From: Oleispira sp963933055
GTDB lineage: Bacteria; Pseudomonadota; Gammaproteobacteria; Pseudomonadales; Oceanobacteraceae
Direction: 5' to 3'
Assembly (NCBI GenBank): GCA_963933055.1
Contig: CAWVSY010000010.1
Span: 1 to 64,000, forward strand
DNA length: 64,000 bases
Part shown: positions 36,149 to 45,287 of the stretch, one piece after another
Position numbering within the stretch: position 1 is the stretch's first letter
How the letters are laid out: each line of letters opens with the position of its first letter
Position numbers and translations under genes: made by a program
The notes under the pieces: model-generated
Database searches by the model: none
What the model saw: the letters and a program-made list of their open reading frames with translations, nothing else
Told to the model about the DNA's origin: nothing

Positions 36149-36889
36149 GTGCTTGATGTTGTAATAACGCATGAAATGCTCATTAATACCATTTGCTTAA
36201 TATGGTTCGCGATTTGCTGGGTGGGGTATACCTATTATGCAAAAAGTCGAGCTAATAAAACGGCGTGTCTTGCATCAGAGCTGCATAATTATCGTGAGCT
36301 TTGGATGAAAAGGGTCATGTTAAGAGAAGTGAGAGTAGGCGATGCTTCTTTAGTGGCTAATCTTGAGCGCAATGTCAGTTTCTTAGCATCGACTTCTATT
36401 CTGATTCTGGCAGGTTTATTAACGTTATTTACGGTGACGGATAAAATTACCAGCTTGGTTGGACAGATACCCATGTCTTTCAATACCGGTTATGAATCTG
36501 CACAGTTAAAAATACTGCTATTGGTGATCATTTTTGTGTATGCATTTTTCACATTTACATGGTCGATGCGCCAGTATGGGTTCTGCTCCATCGTATTGGG
36601 GGGGGCGCCTATGCCTGATGAGGAAGCGGTAACGGATAAAGAGCGTGAGGATTATGCCTATTATGCGGCGCGAGTTATTGATTTGGCCGGTAAAAGTTAC
36701 AATCACGGTTTACGAGCCTACTATTTTGCGCTATCCGTTTTAGCGTGGTTTATTAATCCCTATTTATTCATTTTGGCTTGTGGCTTTGTGACGGGGGTTT
36801 TGTATCGTCGAGAGTTTAAGTCGCGGTCATTGAATGCGCTAATGCACATTGAATTCAAAGAAAGTAAGTCGCCTAGCGCTTTGGTTTAG
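36149..36889 (+). CDS. DUF599 family membrane protein
   Basis: About 247 residues. Start uncertain: ATG at 36140 touches the AAAGGA box, while GTG at 36149 is eight bases from it and is preferred. Helix 1 ICLIWFAICWVGYTYYA, helix 2 VSFLASTSILILAGLLTLFTV, helix 3 ILLLVIIFVYAFFTFTWSMRQYGF, and a last hydrophobic pair near 200-235, with RVIDLAGKSYNHGLRAYYF between. This is the DUF599 pattern; the function is unknown. It is divergent from yebG; the LexA box is over 120 bp away. Confidence 0.82.
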   Translation: MLDVVITHEMLINTICLIWFAICWVGYTYYAKSRANKTACLASELHNYRELWMKRVMLREVRVGDASLVANLERNVSFLASTSILILAGLLTLFTVTDKITSLVGQIPMSFNTGYESAQLKILLLVIIFVYAFFTFTWSMRQYGFCSIVLGGAPMPDEEAVTDKEREDYAYYAARVIDLAGKSYNHGLRAYYFALSVLAWFINPYLFILACGFVTGVLYRREFKSRSLNALMHIEFKESKSPSALV

Positions 36890-36940
36890 AGCGCATTTTG
36901 GTTTAATGATTACAGACTTGAATCTATCTTAAATAATAAG

Positions 36941-36974
36941 CAAAAAAAACGCCCTACCAAATTGGCAGAGCGTT
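36941..36974 (-). terminator. Leftward intrinsic terminator without a matching gene
   Basis: AACGC.CT.CCAA ... TTGG.AG.GCGTT: on the minus strand the mismatches become G-U pairs, giving a stem of 11 bp or more, followed by eight T residues. On the plus strand there is no U tract. No minus-strand gene lies upstream of it, so it may end a small RNA transcribed from about 37150 leftward. Confidence 0.65.
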
Positions 36975-37175
36975 AAAGTGTGCGTCATGATAACAAAATC
37001 ATAGCTCACCATAACTGCAACGCGGCATGGGGTCTGTTAATTAATTGCAGTGAAATGTAATTATTTGTCTCTTTAGCTGCCGTTTCATCGCTTAGCTTTA
37101 CTTATCGCTTCAATTAGCCGCATTTACTGTTATTATCATTTCGATTTTTTATTGATTAATGCCTTGGGAAAAATA

Positions 37176-40100
37176 ATGCATTCAGTTCTTCGTTCATTTG
37201 TCACCTTATCGCTTGTCGTCACTTTATTGGCTTGCAGTGATGATAGTAGTAAAAGTTTTCGTGCCACTCAGTTACAAGGCTGGGTTGGGGCTCAAGGTTT
37301 GGATAGCGCTCAGGTTATCGTCAATCAAATATCTGAATCTGGGCAAGTCGCCGTTGATGCCAATGGTATCTATCTAGGCAATAGAGAATCAACAGATTCC
37401 GACAGCAAATTTGTTGCGACCTTTAAAGAGGGTGAATCAACATTAATCATTGCTCGTGGTCAAGTTGCCAATGTTGATAGGGATAAAAAGAATCCTGCAA
37501 CGCGTATTTTATGCCAAGTGAAAGCAGGTTGTGCTCATAACGGTTCTAATTATGGTTTTGCTGCATATTACCCAGCAACCTCCGGTTTTGAATGGCGCAG
37601 TATTGTTTTTAATCCTACTGACGGTAGTCGCAATAATGTTAATGCACTAACAACCATGGCCGCAGCCTTTGCTTATGCCTACGATGTAAACAGTAATAGC
37701 GTTAATAATATTCAATTTAATGATGTTTTTACCGCCTATGATATTGTTCTTGCTAACTCACTATTATCAAACCTATTTGGTATGAACGACCTCGTTGGTG
37801 ATCTTCCAGCCAATCTTACTCGCCTCAATAACCTGGATGCGAATTACGCAGGTGCTCAAAATCAAATTCGTTATGGTGCTTTGCTTAGTGCACTTCAGCA
37901 ATTAGAGTTGGAATACAATGCTACGAATCTTGCGGTAACTGATCCTGATTTTATAACAAAAGTAGCGGCTGAATATGTACAGGATGAAGGGCAGCTATTT
38001 TATCGTACAGAGACAACGGTACGTGAGGTCACTTTGGAAAAGTTGTACCGTATTGCGCATGACAACTTATTAGCGATAGCACCAACGGTAAGCAATAGTG
38101 GAATCAGACAGCTGGTTAATGCAGAAGTGACTAGACTTTCTGAAAATCTAGAATTTGCTCGTACGCAAACCGCCGATACTAAAACGTCAGCCGCCGCAGA
38201 TGAATTGGATCAGCTATTGAGCGAGTCTGAACTCAGCAGTATTAACATAGGCTTAGAGAAAACCAAGTTATTTGTAAATTCTATCAATGATTTTCACGCC
38301 AACTTCTGGACGGATGGCTATAAAGCCCAGATTGATGCTTACCGAGCAATGCTAAAAGGTATGTCGGATACACATAAAGATACTTTGGATGCTTTGGTTC
38401 AAGATTTTTCGCTGGTCCAAGAATATTATGTAACCTGTAAAGTGGGTGGTCGAGATTGTGCAGAGGCAAAGTTTGCTGATTTAGAAGCGCGCAGCTCTCG
38501 CTACGATTCCAATTCCAAAGTGCTTACCTTTGATGATGGTAACTTGACCGTTTCTCAAAAGCTGGCGAACTTAGCGGTAAACAGTTCGGCCGCTGTGTCA
38601 GCGTCGAATGCGATTGATATTTTAATCGTTGGCACGCTAACCAGAGGGGATCTCGTACTTAAATTAGACCATAGCTATAATGATACCGCCAAAACGAGTA
38701 TCAAAACGGCTTCGTCTATGCGTATTTATTACAGTCAAAAGGTGAGTGAAGTACCGCAGCAGGATATGACCATTGAAGGTTATGAGATTATCTGGAGCAA
38801 TTTCCAACTTTACGATCAGACAGCGGTTGGCACCGATACTGAGACTGACTTGAGTGGTTCTTTCAAAATTTTCTATCGTGGATTAAGAGATCCACAAGTT
38901 CCTGAGCCTAATAATTCTGAGCTTCGTTTTAATGTTGAAGGCTGGACATTGTCATCAAAGATCGGTGATAAAGTCAGTGACAGTATTAAGGATGGTGAAG
39001 TGACGTCGTTGATTATAAGTGCGAAGGCAAGCAATGCCGATACTTATTATCCAAGCGCCGATACGCCTAAAAAATTCGCTAACCTTGATGGCTTTTTTAC
39101 GACGAATGATGACGTTAAAGTGACCGAGATTGATGATCTATTAACTTATCGTCTAGGGACCGAAGTGCTTGTCTTTGGGGCTAAAAGCGTTGAAGTTCAA
39201 ACCATCGACTTTTTAAATGCAAAAGGAAAGAATACTCGCTATCGCTTTTACCCTAATTCATTAATAGAGGATAAAAGAGATGCTAATGGTAATGGTAATA
39301 CCGATGAAGTGCTTACTATGCATCTTATTGAAGAGTGCCAGTTAGATGAAGTAACCGATAGCGTGATTAAGTGTGGTGCAAAATCTCGAGTATTTGAAGC
39401 GCGTAATCTTCAGAAAACAATCAATGACTTATGGAAATTAGGTGCTTTCCAAAAAACCGATGTTGATGGTCGTGGCAGCTATGCTATTGATTTTCCAACT
39501 ACGGAAGTTAATGGCTGCTTAAACTTAGATACCCTTGCAGGAACGCAGTCTTTAAAAGGCACCTTGATTGATCAGCAAGTTTTAGGGTTGGATTCTTTAC
39601 GCTTTACCAGTGAAGTCTCTTTGCAAGATGATGAGCAAGTTACTTTACCAAGAACGTTGTTTGATATGAAAATCGTGGCGCCAAAAGAAGATAAGTACAA
39701 AATAAATATGGCGTTATCTCATAATTTCACCAGCACCATCGCCGACAGTACGGCCAATGCGCAAGTACTATTAGGCAGTGGCACTAAAACGAATGTCTTG
39801 CGCTTTGGTTATGATACCTCAGCCGATTTCGCCAATTCAGGGACTTACTCTGTTCTGCGAAGTGGTATTGAGTTGACGTTGGCGGACGGTCGTGAGGTTG
39901 TCGAGAATCAAGACTTAACCGCGTTCTTCTCACAAACCTATAGCGATGATGTTGATTATAAAATTGTTGAAAATGAAAAGGGTCTTGCTGAACGTTGTAT
40001 CTTGCCTGTCACTGAAGCATTTAAAAAAGATACTCTTGATGATCAAGTCTACTATTTAAATTACCGCAGCATCGTATACGGAACAGTACGCTTAGATTCC

Positions 40101-40226
40101 GGTGCGGGTGATTGGAAGGTTACCTACATTGATGGCACGACTGAGGTGATTAATTTCACACTGCCAGACGTACCGTTAATTAATACGAGCGGTCCATTTC
40201 CGGTACTGGATTTTGGCAGCCTATAA
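37176..40226 (+). CDS. Large uncharacterised lipoprotein (1016 aa)
   Basis: From the ATG at 37176 the protein has signal peptide and lipobox LLAC (C20) followed by Ser, fitting outer-membrane sorting. The TTG at 37152 is less likely. An N-terminal beta domain (about 30-130) is followed by a helical region with ANSLLSNLFGMNDLVGDLPANLTRLNNL and IRYGALLSALQQLELEYN (about 180-250), then long beta-rich stretches to the end. A DANGNGNTDEV segment (about 705) looks like a calcium-binding loop. I recognise no family. Sixteen bases separate it from the MlaA-type gene, so the two are probably one operon. Confidence 0.85.
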   Translation: MHSVLRSFVTLSLVVTLLACSDDSSKSFRATQLQGWVGAQGLDSAQVIVNQISESGQVAVDANGIYLGNRESTDSDSKFVATFKEGESTLIIARGQVANVDRDKKNPATRILCQVKAGCAHNGSNYGFAAYYPATSGFEWRSIVFNPTDGSRNNVNALTTMAAAFAYAYDVNSNSVNNIQFNDVFTAYDIVLANSLLSNLFGMNDLVGDLPANLTRLNNLDANYAGAQNQIRYGALLSALQQLELEYNATNLAVTDPDFITKVAAEYVQDEGQLFYRTETTVREVTLEKLYRIAHDNLLAIAPTVSNSGIRQLVNAEVTRLSENLEFARTQTADTKTSAAADELDQLLSESELSSINIGLEKTKLFVNSINDFHANFWTDGYKAQIDAYRAMLKGMSDTHKDTLDALVQDFSLVQEYYVTCKVGGRDCAEAKFADLEARSSRYDSNSKVLTFDDGNLTVSQKLANLAVNSSAAVSASNAIDILIVGTLTRGDLVLKLDHSYNDTAKTSIKTASSMRIYYSQKVSEVPQQDMTIEGYEIIWSNFQLYDQTAVGTDTETDLSGSFKIFYRGLRDPQVPEPNNSELRFNVEGWTLSSKIGDKVSDSIKDGEVTSLIISAKASNADTYYPSADTPKKFANLDGFFTTNDDVKVTEIDDLLTYRLGTEVLVFGAKSVEVQTIDFLNAKGKNTRYRFYPNSLIEDKRDANGNGNTDEVLTMHLIEECQLDEVTDSVIKCGAKSRVFEARNLQKTINDLWKLGAFQKTDVDGRGSYAIDFPTTEVNGCLNLDTLAGTQSLKGTLIDQQVLGLDSLRFTSEVSLQDDEQVTLPRTLFDMKIVAPKEDKYKINMALSHNFTSTIADSTANAQVLLGSGTKTNVLRFGYDTSADFANSGTYSVLRSGIELTLADGREVVENQDLTAFFSQTYSDDVDYKIVENEKGLAERCILPVTEAFKKDTLDDQVYYLNYRSIVYGTVRLDSGAGDWKVTYIDGTTEVINFTLPDVPLINTSGPFPVLDFGSL

Positions 40227-40242
40227 AATGAAAGGGAGTATT

Positions 40243-41058
40243 ATGTCATTAAAAGGATTTTATAGTGCATGCCTTTGGTTGTTCATCAGCAGCTTTGCGT
40301 CTTACGCCATGGCTGCTGATGAAATTAATGACCCTTGGCAGGGGATGAATCGTTCTATCTTTGAATTTAACGAAGGCTTAGATACTTATGTTGCTAAGCC
40401 TTTGGCTCAAGGGTATCAAACGGTTACGCCACAGGTTGTTGATACGGGTATAACCAATTTCTTTTCAAACTTAGAAGATGTTCTGATTGTCGTTAATGAT
40501 ATTTTTCAGCTAAAACCCATTCAGGCCGCTTCTGATACGGCGCGTTTTTTGGTCAATTCTACTATTGGTTTATTAGGTTTCTTCGATGTAGCAAGTCACA
40601 TAGGCTTGCCTAAACATGATGAAGACCTTGGCCAAACGCTAGGCTACTGGGGTGTTGGCGCTGGGCCTTACATTATGTTGCCTTTTCTTGGGCCTAGTAA
40701 TGTTCGCGATACGTTTGGTATTGCTGGAGATGCAACAACCGGTCTTGGTTATACTAATTTAGGTGAGACCGCGGGTCAGTCATTTGCTTTGTGGTCATTA
40801 CGAAATGTTGATGTTCGTGCAGACTTGATTGCTTCAGAAGGTCTGATATCAGGCGAACGCTATACGTTCTTCCGCAGTTTTTATCAACAGCGCCGAGCAT
40901 TTTTAGTCAACGACGGTCAGGTATCAGACGAATTTGAAGATGAGTTTAATGATGATTTTGACGACGATTTTGGTGATGGCTTAGACGATAGCGTTGAAGA
41001 TGACTTTGCTGAAGAGAATTTTGAGAACCAAGCGTTAGAGAGCAGCGAAGGTTTATAA
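40243..41058 (+). CDS. mlaA: MlaA (VacJ) family outer-membrane protein, no lipobox
   Basis: 271 residues from the ATG at 40243, preceded by AAAGGGAG. The signal peptide ends AMA-A without a lipobox cysteine, unlike E. coli MlaA. The core is typical: NDPWQGMNRSIFEFNEGLD, VVNDIFQLKPIQAASDTARFLVNSTIGLLGFFDVAS, EDLGQTLGYWGVGAGPYIMLPFLGPSNVRD. MlaA removes phospholipids from the outer leaflet for retrograde transport via MlaC. A strongly acidic tail of about 45 residues (repeated DDF, EDE) is unusual. A MlaC-type domain is encoded at 48.4-49.7 kb. Confidence 0.92.
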   Translation: MSLKGFYSACLWLFISSFASYAMAADEINDPWQGMNRSIFEFNEGLDTYVAKPLAQGYQTVTPQVVDTGITNFFSNLEDVLIVVNDIFQLKPIQAASDTARFLVNSTIGLLGFFDVASHIGLPKHDEDLGQTLGYWGVGAGPYIMLPFLGPSNVRDTFGIAGDATTGLGYTNLGETAGQSFALWSLRNVDVRADLIASEGLISGERYTFFRSFYQQRRAFLVNDGQVSDEFEDEFNDDFDDDFGDGLDDSVEDDFAEENFENQALESSEGL

Positions 41059-41111
41059 TTTATCCTGCCTTATGCCGTTTTTTATTGAAAAGTGAATCGT
41101 TATTGAAGGGT

Positions 41112-41140
41112 GAGCAGGGGATTTCCCTGCACGCTCTTTT
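41112..41140 (+). terminator. Terminator after mlaA
   Basis: GAGCAGGG (41112-41119) pairs with CCCTGC...CTC with a 3-nt bulge, followed by TTTT. Confidence 0.55.
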
Positions 41141-41143
41141 AAC

Positions 41144-41479
41144 TCAAAGGTATTGATCAATACTGACGCCGTAGTGGAAGGTCTCTTCAGTTTGACGAAC
41201 AATGCGTAAAACGGTGGCTTGTGCGTGCAAAGGTGGAATATCTTCACTGCCACTATTAATAACAAGGGTAATTTGACTATTGATTTCGATAGCTTCTGAG
41301 CACTCAATTAACGCTCCTTTACTGCTTAAATCTAAGCAATTCGCTTCAAACTCATTGCTTTTATATTGAATCTTGCAATTGGTAGAAACTTGCATACGAA
41401 TAAAATCACGCTTTTCGCTGTAGTCTTTAGAGGTATTACTCATGTTAAGAGATCCTTTTTTGTTATTGTCTTGGCTCAT
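41144..41479 (-). CDS. PilZ domain protein
   Basis: A protein of 111 residues, or 99 from an ATG at 41443 that has AAGGA upstream; both starts are plausible. It is a single PilZ domain: EKRDFIRMQ contains the RxxxR c-di-GMP arginines and LDLSSKGALIE the DxSxxG motif, with the beta-barrel strands between and after. It is expected to bind c-di-GMP. It is divergent from rssB and could relate to the c-di-GMP hydrolysis predicted for the EIIC-EAL protein, but only as a general network. Confidence 0.87.
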   Translation of the reverse strand: MSQDNNKKGSLNMSNTSKDYSEKRDFIRMQVSTNCKIQYKSNEFEANCLDLSSKGALIECSEAIEINSQITLVINSGSEDIPPLHAQATVLRIVRQTEETFHYGVSIDQYL

Positions 41480-41527
41480 GCTATCACCGCTTTAAATATT
41501 TGAAAATGGTCAAATCATTAAACTATC

Positions 41528-41592
41528 GTTCATAGACAGTGTCATAGTATGACAGTAGCTGACTATATGAACATTGGCATTAACTATGCCAA
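41528..41592. promoter_or_regulatory. Nested dyad symmetries between pilZ and rssB
   Basis: TGTCATAGTATGACA (41540-41554) is a perfect 15-bp dyad. GTTCATA (41528-41534) and TATGAAC (41566-41572) flank it symmetrically. TTGGCAT-TAACT-ATGCCAA (41574-41592) is a third repeat. They are likely operator sites, regulator unknown. Confidence 0.5.
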
Positions 41593-41721
41593 AAGTTAGT
41601 AAAAAAATATTAATGTCTTAATTAGCCAGTATAGCCCTTATCCAGGATTGCACTGTTTGCTGGTTACGAGTATGGTTCGCGCATAATTTTGAAAGCATAA
41701 AATCCCTGTGGGAGTAACTTG

Positions 41722-42888
41722 ATGAAAGCTCGTTTACTGGTCATCGATGATGAGGCGATGGTTCGCGATAGCATGGTGGCTTATCTAGAAGATAGCGGTT
41801 ACCACGTCGATGCGGTAGATAGTGGACAAGCGGGATTGCTGTTTATAGAACAGCATCCAATCGATTTGATTTTATGCGATTTAAGAATGCCGAGCCTTGA
41901 TGGACTAGAGGTCTTAAGACAAGTAAAAGAACGTCCTGATAATATTCCTGTCATCGTGGTATCGGGTGCGGGCGTTATGGATGATGTGCTGCAGGCACTG
42001 CGCTTAGGTGCGAGCGATTATTTGGTAAAACCGATATTAGACATGGCGGTGCTAGAGCATTCGGTGCAGCGTAATTTGGCGCTGGTGGTTTTGGAGAAGC
42101 AAAACCATGAATATCGAGACCATTTAGAAAGTGTTAATCGTGAATTACGAAATGGTTTGGATGAATTGCGCAGTGATCAGCAAGCGGGTCGCAAGGTGCA
42201 AATGAAAATGCTCCCTGAGTTTATTGACGAGAAGGGGTTGAGTTTTCAGCATGTGATTAAACCTTCTTTAATGTTGAGTGGGGATTTTTTAGATTATTTC
42301 CCACTTGATGATGAGCATTATGGTTGTTATATCGCCGATGTTTCTGGCCATGGCGCTTCGTCTGCCTTTGTTACGGTATTGCTTAAAAACCTAACATACC
42401 GCTTACGCCGCAACTTAAGGCGTGGATCCAGTGATGACCTTTATCATCCAATGAAGGTTCTACAGCGCATCAACGAAGAGCTTTTAGATACTGAGTGCGG
42501 TAAGCACCTGACAATTGTCTACGGTGTTTTGAATTGGAAAACCCTACAGTTTAATTACAGTGTTGGTGCTCATTTTCCGATGCCTATCTTGTATACCGGC
42601 GGGAAGGCCCAATATTTAGAAGGACGAGGTATGCCCATAGGGCTATTTCGTGATGCGCAGTACCAGGATTATTCTATGCAGCTGCCGAATGAATTTACCT
42701 TGTCGATGTTTTCCGATGGGGTATTAGAATTACTTACTTTGCCAAGCTTGGCAGAAAAAGAAAAATATCTGCTCGACCTGATTGAAAAGGAAGCAGGAAA
42801 ACATGAATCTATTGTTCGTGCCTTAGCCATCGATAGCGATGCTGTTGTCCCGGATGATGTGGCATTAATGACCATTGTCAGGGTTTGA
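41722..42888 (+). CDS. rssB: Response regulator with PP2C phosphatase domain (RssB type)
   Basis: 388 residues from the ATG at 41722 with GGGAG upstream. Receiver domain 1-120: DD at 9-10, phospho-acceptor D53 in LCDLRMP, K103 in LVKPI. A short linker helix is followed by a PPM/SpoIIE-type phosphatase domain with metal-binding aspartates in SGDFLDYF, ADVSGHG, SDGVLEL and PDDVALMTI, so it is probably active. Pseudomonas rssB (sigma-S control) has this architecture and is also followed by an STAS gene. There is no HATPase domain, unlike HsbR. Confidence 0.87.
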   Translation: MKARLLVIDDEAMVRDSMVAYLEDSGYHVDAVDSGQAGLLFIEQHPIDLILCDLRMPSLDGLEVLRQVKERPDNIPVIVVSGAGVMDDVLQALRLGASDYLVKPILDMAVLEHSVQRNLALVVLEKQNHEYRDHLESVNRELRNGLDELRSDQQAGRKVQMKMLPEFIDEKGLSFQHVIKPSLMLSGDFLDYFPLDDEHYGCYIADVSGHGASSAFVTVLLKNLTYRLRRNLRRGSSDDLYHPMKVLQRINEELLDTECGKHLTIVYGVLNWKTLQFNYSVGAHFPMPILYTGGKAQYLEGRGMPIGLFRDAQYQDYSMQLPNEFTLSMFSDGVLELLTLPSLAEKEKYLLDLIEKEAGKHESIVRALAIDSDAVVPDDVALMTIVRV

Positions 42889-42889
42889 T

Positions 42890-43390
42890 ATGACTCCAGG
42901 AAAAATCGAAGTTGCTGAAAATAGCGGTGTGTATGTTATTAAGTTAAGCGGTGATGTGCGACTTAATATGTGCTCTGCTTTAGAACAGTATTTAGATCGA
43001 ATGTTCGATGATGAGCACTTTAAAAATGTTCTGATTGATCTTTCTCAGGCTGAGGGTGTTGATAGTACGACCCTTGGGCAGTTGGCGAAAATATCAATTA
43101 TTGGTCAGCAAAAGTTCAATCTGATTCCAAGTATTATTACTCCGCGTCCTGACATTACTCGAATTTTGCTCAGTATGGGCTTTGACCGCGTATTTGATTT
43201 ATTGATGGATGAAACGGCAGAGGTGGGTGAGTTTGATGAGTTGACTTGCCCGCAAGAAAATGAAAGTTTAGTCAAAGAGAAAGTCATTGCCGCTCATGAA
43301 ATTTTGATGAGTCTGAATGAAGATAATAAAAATACCTTTCAAGAATTGGTAGACTGTTTACAAGATAATAATAATAACCCTGGGAGGTAG
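42890..43390 (+). CDS. rssC: STAS-domain anti-sigma factor antagonist (RssC-like)
   Basis: 167 residues from the ATG at 42890, one base after the rssB stop, with AGGG six bases upstream. The STAS domain (about 1-100) has YVIKLSGDVRLNMCSALEQYLD, FKNVLIDLSQAEGVDSTTLGQLA with the phosphorylatable Ser/Thr in DSTTLG, then ITRILLSMGFDRVFDLL. A C-terminal helical extension follows. It is probably the substrate of the adjacent RssB phosphatase. No partner kinase or anti-sigma factor is encoded in the window. Confidence 0.87.
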   Translation: MTPGKIEVAENSGVYVIKLSGDVRLNMCSALEQYLDRMFDDEHFKNVLIDLSQAEGVDSTTLGQLAKISIIGQQKFNLIPSIITPRPDITRILLSMGFDRVFDLLMDETAEVGEFDELTCPQENESLVKEKVIAAHEILMSLNEDNKNTFQELVDCLQDNNNNPGR

Positions 43391-43391
43391 T

Positions 43392-44423
43392 GTGGAAGTA
43401 ATACAAGCAGCAGTCATTGGTGGAGGCAGTTTCGGTACCGCAATTGCGAGTATTCTAGCGACCAATGGTATAACGACCCGTCAGTGGATGCGTAACGAAG
43501 ACGTCGCGCAGTCGATTAATCAACATCATGAAAATCCTCAGTATTTGCCAGAGGTTGTGCTTCATTCTAGCTTAGAAGCAACAACCGATTTAGAACGTGC
43601 TATTTCTGGTGCTCAGCTTATTTTTGTATCCGTACCCAGTAAGTCATTTCGCAGCGTCGTTCATCAGCTGAAGCCCTTATTACAACCAGGGCAATGTTTA
43701 ATCAGCACTACCAAAGGCATTGAGCCTGATGGCTTCAACTTAATGAGTCAAGTGCTAATGGATGAGTGTCCTGGGCACTCTGTGGCTGTATTGAGTGGGC
43801 CTAATTTAGCCAAAGAAATCGGCCGTAAACAGCTCACGGCGACGGTTGTGGCAAGTGACGATGGCAGTTTGCGCATCGCGGTTCAAAATGCCCTCGGCTG
43901 TGACTATTTTCGAGTCTATGCCTCTGATGATATGTACGGTGTGGAACTCAGTGGTGCCTTAAAAAATATCTATGCGATTGTTTCGGGCTTTATTGCCGCG
44001 TTAGGTATGGGTGAAAATACCAAAAGCATGATTATTACTCGCAGCTTGGCTGAAATGAGTCGCTTTGCGGTTGCCCAGGGGGCTAACCCATTGACGTTTT
44101 TAGGTCTTGCCGGCGTTGGCGACCTGGTCGTGACCTGCATGTCACCGCAGAGTCGCAATTATCGTGTTGGCTTTGCCATCGGGGAAGGTAAAAGTTTAGA
44201 AGAAGCCGTCGAAGAACTAGGGGAAGTCGCGGAAGGTGTTAACACCTTGCGCTATATCAATACGAAATCTGAGCAGCTTGGTATATATATGCCTCTTGTA
44301 AAAGGTGCATATGCTGTTTTGTTTGCTCATGTCGATCCTAGGTTGGTTGCAAAAGAATTAATGACGGGTGAAAACACGTCAGATGTTGAGTTCGCGTTAG
44401 CTAAATCAGAAATTGGAGAATGA
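43392..44423 (+). CDS. gpsA: Glycerol-3-phosphate dehydrogenase (NAD(P)+)
   Basis: This 343-residue protein starts at a GTG, chosen for GGGAGG five bases upstream. Rossmann motif AAVIGGGSFGTAIASILATNG is followed by SVPSKSFRSVV, the substrate-binding STTKGIEPDG and SGPNLAKEI, and catalytic Lys in VELSGALKNIYAIVSG. It makes sn-glycerol-3-phosphate for phospholipids. It lies one base after the STAS gene stop, so it is co-transcribed with rssB-rssC. Confidence 0.96.
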   Translation: MEVIQAAVIGGGSFGTAIASILATNGITTRQWMRNEDVAQSINQHHENPQYLPEVVLHSSLEATTDLERAISGAQLIFVSVPSKSFRSVVHQLKPLLQPGQCLISTTKGIEPDGFNLMSQVLMDECPGHSVAVLSGPNLAKEIGRKQLTATVVASDDGSLRIAVQNALGCDYFRVYASDDMYGVELSGALKNIYAIVSGFIAALGMGENTKSMIITRSLAEMSRFAVAQGANPLTFLGLAGVGDLVVTCMSPQSRNYRVGFAIGEGKSLEEAVEELGEVAEGVNTLRYINTKSEQLGIYMPLVKGAYAVLFAHVDPRLVAKELMTGENTSDVEFALAKSEIGE

Positions 44424-44426
44424 TCT

Positions 44427-44732
44427 ATGAGTGATATGAACGAAATTAAGCAAAGCATTGAATCGGATGCATTCTGGCTGAGAACATTATTTGTAATTTT
44501 GTATTCAGTGGTTTATCGCATTCTTGATATGGTGGTATTGTTTTTAGTGATCGTGCAGTGGGGCTTTACCTTAGCGACGGGCAAAGTTAACCCAGCTTTG
44601 GATCAATTTAGTGCTGGACTTGCGCGCTATATTGGACAAATTGTTGAATACATCACAGGTCACTCTGAAACAAAACCCTTTCCTTTTACTGATTGGCCAA
44701 CCCCTGAAAGTGATATGTCAACGGAGCAGTAG
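44427..44732 (+). CDS. DUF4389 family membrane protein
   Basis: This 101-residue protein begins with a helix (NEIKQSIESDAFWLRTLFVILYSVVYRILDMVVLFLVIVQWGFTLATG) that crosses the membrane once or twice, then NPALDQFSAGLARYIGQIVEYITGHSETKPFPFTDWP, a pattern I know from DUF4389. The function is unknown. It lies three bases after gpsA and overlaps sixA by one base, so it is in the same operon. Confidence 0.82.
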   Translation: MSDMNEIKQSIESDAFWLRTLFVILYSVVYRILDMVVLFLVIVQWGFTLATGKVNPALDQFSAGLARYIGQIVEYITGHSETKPFPFTDWPTPESDMSTEQ

Positions 44733-45193
44733 TGAAACTCTACTTAATACGACATGGTGAAGCCGTTAGTGGCAATACCTATGATGTGAATCGCCCATTA
44801 ACTGCACGAGGCGCGCAACGCGCCCAGCGTGCGGCTAATTGGCTTGCAAAAACAATCGAAGGCCCCGTCAGTATCTGGGCCAGTCCTTATTTGCGAACTC
44901 AGCAAACGGCGGAACCTATTGCCAAGGCACTTGATGCTGACATCGTTTCCCATCATTGCTTGCAGCCAGAAATGACCCCGCAAAAAGTCGTTGATGAGCT
45001 AATCGCTGAACATCAAAATATCATTCTAATAACCCACTTACCGTTGGTTGGACACTTGGCTTCGCTATTGATTGATGGCGAGATTTTTGATCAGCCTTGG
45101 TCGCCTACAGAAATTTGGCAGTTAGAAGGTGATGTTTTTGCGGCGGGCTGTTTAGAAAATACCGATGTTTGGTATCCTGCGCTCGAAGAATAA
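44732..45193 (+). CDS. sixA: Phosphohistidine phosphatase SixA
   Basis: This 153-residue histidine-phosphatase protein has LYLIRHGEA at the N-terminus (catalytic His), RTQQTAEPIA, and ITHLPLVGHLASLL with the second His. The GTG start overlaps the upstream TAG (TAGTG). In E. coli SixA removes phosphate from phosphohistidine in ArcB and NPr. With an RssB-type regulator in the same operon, a role in two-component signalling is reasonable but not shown. Confidence 0.92.
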   Translation: MKLYLIRHGEAVSGNTYDVNRPLTARGAQRAQRAANWLAKTIEGPVSIWASPYLRTQQTAEPIAKALDADIVSHHCLQPEMTPQKVVDELIAEHQNIILITHLPLVGHLASLLIDGEIFDQPWSPTEIWQLEGDVFAAGCLENTDVWYPALEE

Positions 45194-45287
45194 ATCTTTC
45201 ATTCTTGGCAAGTGACCACCTTGTTTTCTGTCACATACCTGTTAGCGTACGTAGACTTTACAGCTACCATGATTGCCAATATTCAAG

